From Actinoallomurus spadix (GTDB taxonomy: Bacteria; Actinomycetota; Actinomycetes; Streptosporangiales; Streptosporangiaceae), in the NCBI RefSeq assembly GCF_024055725.1, contig NZ_JAMXMX010000036.1:1-64000 (forward strand): a stretch of DNA of 64,000 bases, written 5' to 3'. Both the position numbers and the translations under genes were made by a program. This document shows, one piece after another, positions 34,110 to 42,451 of the stretch. Each line of letters begins with the position of its first letter. Within the stretch, counting starts at the first letter, position 1. Under the pieces are notes generated by a model. The model was not told the DNA's origin, did no database searches, and was given only the letters and a program-made list of their open reading frames with translations.

Positions 34110-35011
34110 TCACGGCCGCCAGGACCGGCCGTCCGGATCCCATGCCGCGCCCGCGACCTCGCCGGCCAGCAGCGGATCGGCGAACGCGACGACCCCGGCC
34201 ACCACCTCGGCGAAGTCCTCCGGGTAGGCGTCACCGTCCGGTCCCAGGCCGATTCGCCACTCGTGGTAGGTGCGCCTGCGGAGGTCGACAAGCGACGTGA
34301 TCCGCTCGGACAGCGGCCCCGGTTTCAATCCCCGGTGGTCCGCCGTCCTGGCCACCGCCGCGAACAGTCCTTCACCGGTGAAGGCGTTGCCCGCGATGAG
34401 CCGCCAGATGTCGGCGTAGTCACGGACCCGTGTATTGGCGTCGGCTCTTTCGAGCGCCGTGAGGATCTTCTCTGCGAGGACCGTCTCGATCGGATAGGCG
34501 AGCAACGTGAATCCGGAGTCTTCGAGCTGTTGCGGGAAGTCGATGCGCCGCACTCCTGGCACGATCGGGTCTCCAGAGCTGACATCGATCTGAATGCTGC
34601 TTCGGAAACGTGCGACTCGGGCGGGGATGATGACCCGCGTCCCCCCGTAGGGACCATCCTCCCGGATCGCCCGGCTCCGAAGCTGGCCGACCAGGAACTC
34701 GACACCGTCGTCGATCGCCATGCCGGCGACACGGCCATCACTGCCACGGCATCGTCTCCCGCGACCGATATACCGATGCCGGACAGATCCGCGTCGCGGG
34801 TCGTACGGCGTGCGTCATAGGCGCTCAGCAGCATGCCGCCCTTGAGTGCGAACCGCTCGGACACGTCCGAGCGGCTCAGTCGATACAGGAAGCGTTCGAG
34901 GACGAATAAGGTCAGTAGTTCGTCCGTCGGGCGGCCTTCCCTCCGCGCCTTGTTACGCAGGTCGTTGTACGCACGGCCGGCGGGTGTGTCCCGTCGCGGA
35001 TTCGGAGACAT
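34110..35011 (-). pseudogene. AbiEii/MenT-like nucleotidyltransferase toxin, frameshifted
   Basis: The N-terminal part (from ATG 35011) reads MSPNPRRDTPAGRAYNDLRN ... ALKGGMLLSAY ... TTRDADL, the nucleotidyltransferase GG/DxD-like core of AbiEii toxins. Near 34720-34740 the frame is lost. The C-terminal half continues in the frame ending at 34110 (IDDGVEF, RVIIPARVAR, FTLLAYPIETVLAEKILTAL). Loss of one base (or gain of two) between VMAVSP and MAIDDGVEF would explain it. If repaired it would be about 300 aa, normal for the family. It is coupled to the antitoxin gene (TGATG). Either the toxin is inactivated, the frameshift is programmed, or it is a sequencing error. Confidence 0.75.
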
Positions 35012-35616
35012 CAGGAGAGCACCACTTCTATCGCTTGGAGCACCGAGCCCCCCACTCCGAGGGTCCGGGCGAGATCCACCAATTCGCCGGGGCGTGCCGC
35101 AACGCTCTCCAATGAACTCCGGAGCGCGCGCAACGCGAAGACGTCCCCAACGAGGTGCCGAAGTCGCATGGCGTCGACGACACTCCTGGCGGCACTATAT
35201 ATCCGGACCCACTCAGAGGGCGCTGCCTCATACATTTCAACGCCTATCCCGAAAGAATCAGGATTGAATCGGTGAACCTTCAGTGGCGGGAAATCCATCC
35301 TAGGAGGTGTAGTTCCCCTAGGAACTGCTATGTGCACCTTCGCCGGGATTTGGTCAATTAGGCCGTGCAACGCCAACGCCGTTTCGAGGCAGACGACGGC
35401 CAATGGCGCTCGCAGTGCCACCGCGATCAGGTCGACCTGCCCCTCAGGCGCCGCAGCCTTCCGGAAGACGCCTCTGCTCAGTTCGTGGACCACACCTTCG
35501 TCGCGCAGGCGGTACAGATCGTGCGGCGCCATACCGATCTCCCGCGCCGTTCGGGTCAGGAAGGTCGCGGGCAGGCGCTCCAGGCGAGCGAGAGACGCAG
35601 ACGAGGTGGTGGCCAT
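35011..35616 (-). CDS. AbiEi-family antitoxin (type IV toxin-antitoxin)
   Basis: This 201-residue protein has an N-terminal winged helix (FLTRTAREIGMAPHDLYRLR ... ELSRGVFRK) and a C-terminal AbiEi domain (LETALALHGLIDQIP, VHIAVPRGTTPP). AbiEi proteins repress their own operon by binding inverted repeats and counteract a nucleotidyltransferase toxin without direct binding. The ATG at 35616 lies inside a perfect palindrome. TAATAC 8 bp upstream suggests a leaderless or near-leaderless transcript. Base composition from about 34.3 to 35.65 kb is visibly less GC-rich than its surroundings, suggesting horizontal acquisition. Confidence 0.85.
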   Translation of the reverse strand: MATTSSASLARLERLPATFLTRTAREIGMAPHDLYRLRDEGVVHELSRGVFRKAAAPEGQVDLIAVALRAPLAVVCLETALALHGLIDQIPAKVHIAVPRGTTPPRMDFPPLKVHRFNPDSFGIGVEMYEAAPSEWVRIYSAARSVVDAMRLRHLVGDVFALRALRSSLESVAARPGELVDLARTLGVGGSVLQAIEVVLS

Positions 35617-35669
35617 GTATCAAAGTATTACCAGCTCGGTCCGAGCTGGTAATACTTTGATACATGGCC
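35611..35669. repeat. Perfect 29-bp inverted repeat at the antitoxin start
   Basis: The arms 35611-35639 and 35641-35669 are exact reverse complements around a single T at 35640. The left arm contains the antitoxin ATG and the -10-like TAATAC. The right arm is the mirror copy reading rightward, including its own ATGGCC. It may be the AbiEi operator, a symmetric promoter, or a long hairpin. Confidence 0.95.
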
Positions 35670-35699
35670 GGTCGCGGGAAGGCGGGCTAGCGTGGGGGT

Positions 35700-36539
35700 G
35701 TGGGCGGGTTCGGTTCGGTCGGTCAGAGCGTTCGGGTGCGGCCGTCGGCGCGGCTCGCGGCGGCGGTGGCGCGCTGCGTGGGGTACCGCTACGAGGGCTT
35801 CCCGGCGGGCACGCACCTGGGGCTGCCGTCCCGGCATCTGACCGTGGTCCTCAGCCTGGGCGACCCGACCCGTACGAGCGGGCCGTACGGTTCGGCCGCC
35901 CTGACGGCGCTGGCCGGGGGGCTGCACACCCGGCCGGTGCACATCGCGCATGACGGTGACCTGGCCGGCGTTCAGCTCGACCTGACGCCGGAGGGGGCCC
36001 GGGCGCTGTTCGGGCTGCCCGCCGCCGAGCTGAGCTCGGCCGTCCTGCCCCTCGGCGACCTGATCGGCTCCCGTGCCGGAGAACTCGCCGAGCGGCTGGC
36101 GGAGGCCCCGGCCTGGCCGGCACGGTTCGCCGTCGTCGAGGACGTGCTGTCGCGGGGCATGGGCCGGCCGCCCGGCCCGCCGCCGGAGGCCGGGTACGCC
36201 TGGCGGCGGCTCGCCGAGACGGATGGCGCCGTACGGATCGGCGACCTGGCGCGCGAGGTGGGGTGGAGCCGGCGGCATCTGAGCGAGCGGTTCGCGGCGG
36301 AGTACGGGCTGCGGCCGAAGGAGGCGGCGCGGGTCATGCGGTTCGAGCGGTCCAAGCGGCTGCTCAAGGAGCCCGGCCGGCCGTCGCTGGCGGCCGTGGC
36401 GGCGGCGTGCGGCTACTACGACCAGGCCCACCTGGCCCGCGAGTGGAACGACCTCGCCGGGTGCCCCCCGTCCGCGTGGCTGGCCGGCGAGGAGCTCCCT
36501 TTCGTCCAAGACGGCGAGGACGCCACCGGACGACGATGA
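35700..36539 (+). CDS. AraC-family transcriptional regulator
   Basis: This 279-residue protein has a C-terminal double HTH (IGDLAREVGWSRRHLSERFA and LAAVAAACGYYDQAHLAREW) and an N-terminal ligand domain without a recognizable cupin. The start is GTG 35700, with TAGCGT six bases before it, so it is probably leaderless. It lies 4 bp upstream of a VOC protein gene. AraC/VOC pairs are common in actinobacteria, and the regulator likely controls its own operon. Confidence 0.88.
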   Translation: MGGFGSVGQSVRVRPSARLAAAVARCVGYRYEGFPAGTHLGLPSRHLTVVLSLGDPTRTSGPYGSAALTALAGGLHTRPVHIAHDGDLAGVQLDLTPEGARALFGLPAAELSSAVLPLGDLIGSRAGELAERLAEAPAWPARFAVVEDVLSRGMGRPPGPPPEAGYAWRRLAETDGAVRIGDLAREVGWSRRHLSERFAAEYGLRPKEAARVMRFERSKRLLKEPGRPSLAAVAAACGYYDQAHLAREWNDLAGCPPSAWLAGEELPFVQDGEDATGRR

Positions 36540-36543
36540 GGCC

Positions 36544-36936
36544 ATGAACGAGATCAGAGTCTGGCCCGCCCTCCGTTACAAGGACGCCCACGCCGCCATC
36601 CGCTTCCTCGTCGACGCCTTCGGGTTCGAGGAGGTCACGGTGCATGAGGACGACGGCCGGGTGGCGCACGCCGAGCTGCGCGCGCCCGGAGGCGGCGGCG
36701 TCATGCTGGGATCCGCCGAGCGGCCCGACAGCGCGATCGCGGGCCTGCCACCGGGCACCGGGGCGGTGTACGTCGTCACCGGCGCGCCCGACGCGGTGTA
36801 CGAGCGGGCCGTGGCGGCGGGCGCGACCGTCGTCCAGGGGATCACCGACGAGGACTACGGTTCGCGCGGGTTCACCGTACGGGACCCCGAAGGCGTGTTC
36901 TGGAGCTTCGGCACCTACGCCGGCGCCGGGTCCTGA
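36544..36936 (+). CDS. VOC (glyoxalase/bleomycin-resistance-fold) protein
   Basis: This 130-residue protein has YKDAHAAIRFLVDAFGFEEV and a second half ending DPEGVFWSFGTY, the paired beta-alpha-beta-beta-beta modules of the vicinal oxygen chelate fold. It resembles YP_glyoxalase-type proteins of unknown substrate. It is co-transcribed with the AraC gene. Its last 22 bp overlap the end of the convergent AMP-binding gene. Confidence 0.88.
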   Translation: MNEIRVWPALRYKDAHAAIRFLVDAFGFEEVTVHEDDGRVAHAELRAPGGGGVMLGSAERPDSAIAGLPPGTGAVYVVTGAPDAVYERAVAAGATVVQGITDEDYGSRGFTVRDPEGVFWSFGTYAGAGS

Positions 36937-37742
36937 ACCGGTGCCAGGACCGGGCAGCCGAGCCGGTCCTCGGCGTGCACCGGTGGCGGGGCGCCCTGCG
37001 CGACCGCGATGCGCAGCGGCCAGAACGGCTCGCGGGGCGCCTCCGCCGCCAGCCGCGTCAGGAACGCCGACGTCGAGAGCAGGACGCTCGCCCGGTGACG
37101 GCGCACCCGCTCGGCGACCGCCGTGATCGACCGCCGGCCGGAGTCCAGCACCGCGCTGGCCCCGGAGTACAGCGGCAGGAAGACGGTGTTGCGCAGCCCT
37201 ACCGGGTCGTGGGTCTTGGGAACGGAGAACAGCACGTCGTTCTCCCGGAGCCCGAACGGCTCCATCGCCAGGAACGACACCTCCGGGTCACCGTGCGCGT
37301 AGACCTCACTGAACTGCGCGAAGGCCGGCGTCCCCGGATGCACGGGGTGCGCGGGCGGCGCGGTCGCCCGCGCCATGCCGGTGACGAGTTCGCCGGGGGT
37401 GATGACGTTCGCGTGCCGGCCGGGCGCGCAGACCGCGACCTCGCCGGGCGGAAGCATGGACGCCTCGGGGTCGGCGATCAGCGCGAGCGCCCCGACGCGT
37501 ACGGTGCCGAGGAACGCCCACACGAACTCCATCGTCCCCGGCAGCGCGATGACCACCCGGTCACCGGGCCGTACGCCGCACGCCCGAAGGAACCCCGCCG
37601 CGCGCCCGGCCCCCCGGTGCACCTCCCCGTGGGTGAAGACGTCGTCACCGCACAGGAACGCCGCCCGGTCCCGCCAGCCGAACGCGAGCGTCCACCGGCT
37701 CAGCGACTCGGCCAGATTCGCGTCTGGCGACGGGTCGGGCAT
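36915..37742 (-). CDS. Truncated AMP-binding (acyl-CoA synthetase-like) protein
   Basis: This 275-residue protein carries the N-terminal adenylation features: FTHGEVHRGAGRAAGFLRAC, GDRVVIALPGTMEFVWAFLG and VRVGALALIADPEA. The place where the A3 phosphate loop (YSSGTTGxPK) belongs reads FAQFSEVYAHGDPEVSFLAM, and the whole C-terminal subdomain with the catalytic Lys is absent. Full-length relatives are about 500 aa. It could be a non-catalytic stand-alone domain or a decayed gene. The ATG at 37742 precedes the conserved part. It is divergent from the oxidoreductase at 37846. Confidence 0.65.
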   Translation of the reverse strand: MPDPSPDANLAESLSRWTLAFGWRDRAAFLCGDDVFTHGEVHRGAGRAAGFLRACGVRPGDRVVIALPGTMEFVWAFLGTVRVGALALIADPEASMLPPGEVAVCAPGRHANVITPGELVTGMARATAPPAHPVHPGTPAFAQFSEVYAHGDPEVSFLAMEPFGLRENDVLFSVPKTHDPVGLRNTVFLPLYSGASAVLDSGRRSITAVAERVRRHRASVLLSTSAFLTRLAAEAPREPFWPLRIAVAQGAPPPVHAEDRLGCPVLAPVQDPAPA

Positions 37743-37845
37743 GCGTGCTCCCTCGTCGATCGATGACCCCTTTGGGAGATTAGGCCGATCCACCGTGCTG
37801 GGACAGACCCGGAGCGTGATCAAATGGCCATGAAGGAGGCCATCT

Positions 37846-38853
37846 GTGGACAACCTGCGCGTCGCGCTGATCGGGTATGGAACCGGAGGCGCGGTCTTTC
37901 ACGCCCCGCTCATCTCCGCCGCTCCCGGCCTGGATTTGGCCGCCGTCGTGACCCGCGACCCGGCGCGGCGGGCCGCCGTCCGTGACCGGTACCCCGGCAC
38001 CGCCCTGCTCGACGCGCCCGGCGACGTCTGGTCCGGCGGATACGACCTGGTCGTCGTCACGACGCCGAACCGCACGCACGCGCCCCTCGCCCGCGCGGCG
38101 CTCGACGCGGGCCTGCCCGTCGTCGTCGACAAGCCGGTCGCGGTGACCGCCGCCGAGGCCCGGTCGCTGGCCGGCGGCCCCCTCGTCGTGCCGTTCCACA
38201 ACCGCCGCTGGGACGGGGACTTCCGGACGGCCGCCCGGCTCATCGGCGAGGGAACTCTCGGGCGGGTACTGCGGTTCGAGTCACGGTTCACGCGCTGGCG
38301 CCCGCAGATCAAGCCGGGCTGGAAGGAGACGGCCGACCCGGCCGCCGCCGGCGGCGTCCTGTACGACCTGGGCGCGCACCTGATCGACCAGGCGATCACA
38401 CTGTTCGGCCCGCCCGTGGCCGTCCACGCCGAGCTGGACGTACGACGGCCCGGCGCCGAGGCCGTCGACGACGCGTTCGCCGCCCTGACCCACGCGAACG
38501 GCGTCCGGTCCCACCTATGGATGAGCGCGATCAGCGCGGACCTCGGCCCGCGCTTCCGGGTGCTCGGCGACCGCGCCGCGTACGTCACGTACGGGCTGGA
38601 CGGGCAGGAGGACGAGCTCCGCGCGGGCCGTACCCCGCAGGACACGGGCTTCGGCGTGACGCCGCCCGAGGCGTACGGCGGAGTCGGCACTCCCGGCGAC
38701 ACCCGCCCGGAACCGACCGACCAGGGCCGCTACCAGGACTTCTACCCGGCCGTCGCGGCAGCGGTCCGCGGCGAGGGCCCGCCCCCGGTCACGCTGGAGG
38801 ACGCGATCGCCGGCCTGGAGGTCATCGAGACCGCGACGCGGAGCTCCCGTTAG
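37846..38853 (+). CDS. Gfo/Idh/MocA-family oxidoreductase
   Basis: This 335-residue protein has a Rossmann N-terminus (RVALIGYGTGGAVFHAPLIS), VVTTPNRTHAPLARAALDAG, and DKPVAVTAAEA in place of the usual EKP. FHNRRWDGDF and GVLYDLGAHLIDQ follow in the C-terminal domain, with the catalytic His in LGAHLIDQ. It oxidizes or reduces a sugar or inositol-like substrate with NAD(P). GTG 37846 follows AAGGAGG. It overlaps the convergent methyltransferase by 4 bp. Confidence 0.9.
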   Translation: MDNLRVALIGYGTGGAVFHAPLISAAPGLDLAAVVTRDPARRAAVRDRYPGTALLDAPGDVWSGGYDLVVVTTPNRTHAPLARAALDAGLPVVVDKPVAVTAAEARSLAGGPLVVPFHNRRWDGDFRTAARLIGEGTLGRVLRFESRFTRWRPQIKPGWKETADPAAAGGVLYDLGAHLIDQAITLFGPPVAVHAELDVRRPGAEAVDDAFAALTHANGVRSHLWMSAISADLGPRFRVLGDRAAYVTYGLDGQEDELRAGRTPQDTGFGVTPPEAYGGVGTPGDTRPEPTDQGRYQDFYPAVAAAVRGEGPPPVTLEDAIAGLEVIETATRSSR

Positions 38854-39635
38854 CCCGTCCGCCGGGCGATGACGTGGAGCAGGGCGGCCACGCCGCGGTA
38901 CGGGTCGGTACGCCCGGCGCGTTCCTCGCAGGACAGCAGCGCGTCGAGTCGCTCGGGCCCGGGAACGGGCGCGTCGTCGGCGGCGGTGTCGGTGAACACG
39001 CGCACGCCGTACCAGGCGACCCGGGTCAGGCCCCGCTCGGTGAGCGCCGCGGTCAGGTCGGCGAGCCGGTCGGCGCGGGCGTCGACGCCGATCCGGTTGC
39101 GGTAGCCGGTGCCGCCGAAGGCGCCGGCGGCGGCCGCCCAGTCGCCGCGCAGTCCCGGCCGCATGGCGAGGGCGTCGCCGTTCCGCACGAGGAGGGACAC
39201 GAGCCCGCCCGGCGCGGTGACCGCCGCGACCGCGTCGAGGACCGGGCCGGGATCGGCGAAGTACATGAGGACGCCGTGGCACAGCACCGCGTCGTACCGG
39301 GACGGCGCGAGCAGGGCCGCCGCCTCGGCCGCGTCGCCCTCGACGAGGCGGACCCGCTCCCGTACCTCCGGTCGCTCGGCCGCGAGCGCCGCCCACAGGT
39401 CCGCGAGCAGCGCGGGCGAGGCGTCCAGCCCCGTCACCCGGTGGCCCCGGCGGGTGAGCGCCAGCACCTGGGTGCCCTGGCCGCAGCCGATGTCCAGGAC
39501 GTCCAGAACGCCGCCCGGCCCGGCGTCCGGAAGGTGGCCGGCGAGCTGCCGGGTCACGAGCTCCTGGCGGACGACCTGCCGCAGCGTCCCGAGCCGCGAC
39601 CGCCAGCGGTCCTCGCCGGGTGTGAAGCCGGTCAT
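38850..39635 (-). CDS. Class I SAM-dependent methyltransferase
   Basis: This 261-residue protein has SAM motif I VLDIGCGQGTQVLAL, motif II GLDAS, VEGDAAEAAALL and motif IV YDAVLCHGVLMYFADP. The YFADP run and C-terminal length recall CmoM/SmtA-type methyltransferases acting on tRNA or small molecules. The substrate is not assignable. It lies 64 bp downstream of cobQ in the same direction, so it may be read from the cob transcript, but it is not one of the known cobalamin methyltransferases. Confidence 0.85.
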   Translation of the reverse strand: MTGFTPGEDRWRSRLGTLRQVVRQELVTRQLAGHLPDAGPGGVLDVLDIGCGQGTQVLALTRRGHRVTGLDASPALLADLWAALAAERPEVRERVRLVEGDAAEAAALLAPSRYDAVLCHGVLMYFADPGPVLDAVAAVTAPGGLVSLLVRNGDALAMRPGLRGDWAAAAGAFGGTGYRNRIGVDARADRLADLTAALTERGLTRVAWYGVRVFTDTAADDAPVPGPERLDALLSCEERAGRTDPYRGVAALLHVIARRTG

Positions 39636-39699
39636 ACGCTTTCCTCCGCCGGAGGAGTCACCGGAGGCGCCGCGCTCATCGACGGGCCGCCCCGCTCGC

Positions 39700-41250
39700 T
39701 CATGGTGTGGCCCCCGCGGGCGGGACGACGGGCAGGGCCGCCGGTGGGCCGTCCTCGATGAGACGCCACAGGGCGCCGGTGTCGAGGTGCTGTTCGACCA
39801 GGTCGCCGAGGGCGTCGAGCTGGGCCTCCCGCAGCGCCGCGAAGTCGGTGTCCGGGGCGGGGGTGAAGTCGCGTCCCGCGAGCCGGGCGACCTCGGTGAG
39901 GAACGCGCGGCGGAAGCCGTCGTTCTCCAGCGCGCCGTGCCAGGTCGTGCCCCAGACCGCCCCCTCACGGCACCCGTCGAGGAACGGCTCCCCGCCCTCC
40001 ACGGCTGCGACGCCGTGGTGGATCTCGTACGCGCGGACCGGCTCGCCGTAGCCCGTGCCGCTCGGCCGACCCAGGATCTTCTCCGGCCCGAACTCGACGC
40101 GGACCGGCAGCAGCCCGAGACCCGGCACCGGCCCCGCCATCGACTCGATGTCGTCGAGGATCTCGCGGGCCAGCATCTGGTAGCCGCCGCAGACGCCGAG
40201 CACCGGCCGGCCCGCCCGCGCGCGGCGTACGACCTCGGCGGCCAGTCCCCGCTCGTGCAGCCAGGCCAGGTCGGAGACGGTGGCCCGGGAGCCGGGCAGC
40301 ACGACCAGGTCCGCGTCGGCCAGCTCGCCGGGCGTGGTCGCGAACCGTACGCTCACGCCGGGTTCGGCGGCCAGCGCGTCGAGGTCGGTGAAGTTGGAGA
40401 TCCGGGGCAGCCGGGCGACCGCGACCCGCAGCGTCTCCGCCCCGGCCGCGGGCCGCGTCTCGGGCCGCGCGTCGAGGGCGAGAGAGTCCTCCACGTCCAG
40501 CCAGAGCCCGCCGAGCCAGGGCAGCACGCCGTACACCGGCCGCCCGGTCAGCGCGGTGATCCGCGCCAGCCCCGGGGCCAGCAGCTCCGGCGCGCCCCGG
40601 AACTTGTTGATGACGAACCCGGCGATGAGCCGCTGGTCCGCCGGCTCCAGCAGGCCCACCGTCCCGTACAGCGCGGCGAACACCCCGCCCCGGTCGATGT
40701 CACCGACGACGATCACCGGCATGCCGGGCCCGTCCGGACCGGCGGCGGCGCGCGCCAAGCCCATGTTGGCCAGGTCACCGGCGCGCAGGTTGATCTCGGC
40801 GGGGCTGCCCGCGCCCTCGCAGATGACGACGTCGTACTGGGCGCGCAGTTCGGCGAGGCTGCCGAGGACGACCTCGCGCAGCCGCTCCTTGTGCGCGCCG
40901 TACCCCATCGCGTCGACCTCGGCGACCGGGTGGCCGAGCACGACGACCTGGCTGCGCCGGTCGCTGCCGGGCTTGAGGAGAACCGGGTTCATGTGCGCGG
41001 TCGGCTCGATCCGCGCGGCGGCGGCCTGCATCGCCTGCGCCCGCCCGATCTCCGCGCCGTCGGCGGTGACCATCGAGTTGAGCGACATGTTCTGCGCCTT
41101 GAACGGCGCGACCTTCACGCCCTGGCGGGCGAGCCACCGGCAGATCCCCGCCGTGAGGATGCTCTTGCCCGCATCCGAGGTCGTACCGGCGACCAGCAGC
41201 ATCCCGTTGCGCGTGTCCACGGACGCCGAAGGTAGCAGCCGCGCGCCCAC
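39700..41250 (-). CDS. cobQ: Cobyric acid synthase CobQ
   Basis: This 516-residue enzyme amidates four side chains of adenosylcobyrinate a,c-diamide using glutamine and ATP. An N-terminal dethiobiotin-synthetase-like domain has P-loop GTTSDAGKS and [13 protein letters not shown]-terminal class I glutaminase domain has nucleophile Cys in [10 protein letters not shown] and His in YEIHHG. The start is uncertain: GTG 41250 gives 15 residues before the conserved [14 protein letters not shown], and an in-frame GTG and ATG lie nearer. It forms a cobalamin pair with cobD 56 bp upstream. Confidence 0.94.
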   Translation of the reverse strand: MGARLLPSASVDTRNGMLLVAGTTSDAGKSILTAGICRWLARQGVKVAPFKAQNMSLNSMVTADGAEIGRAQAMQAAAARIEPTAHMNPVLLKPGSDRRSQVVVLGHPVAEVDAMGYGAHKERLREVVLGSLAELRAQYDVVICEGAGSPAEINLRAGDLANMGLARAAAGPDGPGMPVIVVGDIDRGGVFAALYGTVGLLEPADQRLIAGFVINKFRGAPELLAPGLARITALTGRPVYGVLPWLGGLWLDVEDSLALDARPETRPAAGAETLRVAVARLPRISNFTDLDALAAEPGVSVRFATTPGELADADLVVLPGSRATVSDLAWLHERGLAAEVVRRARAGRPVLGVCGGYQMLAREILDDIESMAGPVPGLGLLPVRVEFGPEKILGRPSGTGYGEPVRAYEIHHGVAAVEGGEPFLDGCREGAVWGTTWHGALENDGFRRAFLTEVARLAGRDFTPAPDTDFAALREAQLDALGDLVEQHLDTGALWRLIEDGPPAALPVVPPAGATP

Positions 41251-41306
41251 CCCGATCGATCAGGAAGGGGAACATCGGTAAGGACGCGTCGCGTGGGTCG
41301 CCCCGT

Positions 41307-42254
41307 TCAGCGGCGCCGGCTCCGCGACCAGGCCCTGACGGCGGCGCGGACACCGATCGTGACGGCGGCCGCGGCCACCGTGACCGCGCGGGACAGGCGG
41401 ACGGCCCGCCGGATGTCCCCCGGCTCCGCGGCGCGGCCGTCACCGAGCTCCGGCCGGTCCTCGACGCGGTTGCCGTACACGTTGACGCCGCCGAGCCGGA
41501 CGCCGAGGGCCCCGGCGAACGCCGCCTCGCACCGCCCGGCGTTCGGGCTGGGATGCGCCGCGCCGTCACGGCGGAGGATCGCGTACGCGGTGCGTGGCGA
41601 GCCGCCGGCGACCGGCGCGCAGGCGACCGTGAGCAGCCCGGTCAGCCGGGCGGGCGCCCAGTTCGCCGCGTCGTCCAGCCGGGCGGCGACCCGCCCGAAC
41701 CTGAGGTACCGGGGGCTGCGGTGCCCCACCATCGCGTCCAGCGTGTTGACCGCCCGGTACGCGAGCAGCCCCGGCACGCCGAGGACGGCGCCCCAGAAGA
41801 GGGGCGCCACGGCCGCGTCGGAGGTGTTCTCCGCGACCGACTCGACCGTGGCCCGCGCGAGCTCCTTGGCGTCGAGCGCGCTCGGGTCCCGCCCGCACAG
41901 GTGCGGCAGCCGCCGTCGCGCCGCCTCCAGGTCCCCGGCCTCGAGCGCGGCCGCCATGGCCAGCCCCTCGCGGCCGAGGGACGTCCCGCCGAGCACCGCC
42001 CACGTCGCGGCGGCGGTGAGCGCCGTCCGCGTGGCCGTACGACGGCCGGTGGCGTCCACGAGCAGACCGGCACCGGCCGCCCCGGCCACGCACACGGCCG
42101 TGAACACCGCGCCGCGCGCCACCGAGTCCCGATACAGACGTCGCTCCAGCGCGCCCGCCGCTCGCCCGAACGCCGCCACCGGATGCCCTCGCCGCGGATC
42201 CCCGGCCAGCGCGTCCAGCACCAGCCCGGCCCACAGCCCCTTCTCCGTCGTCAC
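41307..42254 (-). CDS. cobD: Adenosylcobinamide-phosphate synthase CobD/CbiB
   Basis: This 315-residue integral membrane protein attaches aminopropanol (phosphate) to adenosylcobyric acid. CbiB motifs are visible: LDALAGDPRRGHPVAAFGR near the N-terminus, ESVAENTSDAAVAPLFW, and SPNAGRCEAAFAGALGVRLG. Several hydrophobic helices span the protein. GTG 42254 is the best start, although a ribosome site is weak. It is upstream of cobQ. No riboswitch is seen before it, unlike cobN. Confidence 0.92.
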   Translation of the reverse strand: MTTEKGLWAGLVLDALAGDPRRGHPVAAFGRAAGALERRLYRDSVARGAVFTAVCVAGAAGAGLLVDATGRRTATRTALTAAATWAVLGGTSLGREGLAMAAALEAGDLEAARRRLPHLCGRDPSALDAKELARATVESVAENTSDAAVAPLFWGAVLGVPGLLAYRAVNTLDAMVGHRSPRYLRFGRVAARLDDAANWAPARLTGLLTVACAPVAGGSPRTAYAILRRDGAAHPSPNAGRCEAAFAGALGVRLGGVNVYGNRVEDRPELGDGRAAEPGDIRRAVRLSRAVTVAAAAVTIGVRAAVRAWSRSRRR

Positions 42255-42340
42255 AGGGGAAGACGATAGAACCGCCCGATCACCGCAGCCCCCCTGGCCC
42301 ACCCGCCGCGCGCAGCCTCCACCGAGACGAAGCCCCTTCG

Positions 42341-42451
42341 TCAGCCCGTCCCTGTCTCATCCCCACCGACCACACCGACCTCAACACAGTCGCTGCCCTG
42401 CTGGGTGCCGCTGTAGCTGCTTCTCCGGTACGGCTCGATCAGGTCGATCAT
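42341..42451 (-). CDS. Mini-DUF397 protein (36 aa), second copy
   Basis: The translation MIDLIEPYRRSSYSGTQQ, then GSDCVEVGVVGG, ends DETGTG. The YRRSSYSG...DCVEV signature is unmistakably DUF397, but the C-terminal half of the domain (VRDSK...FTPxEW) is missing. The ATG overlaps the stop of the XRE gene (ATGA). It has exactly the same 36-codon length and VVGG ending as the copy at 2097-2207. Confidence 0.8.
   Translation of the reverse strand: MIDLIEPYRRSSYSGTQQGSDCVEVGVVGGDETGTG

Noticed and set aside
34721-35011. Two separate real genes instead of one frameshifted toxin
   Set aside because: The second frame begins in the middle of a conserved domain and lacks a ribosome site. The two halves add up to a normal AbiEii length, although translation from the internal ATG cannot be excluded.
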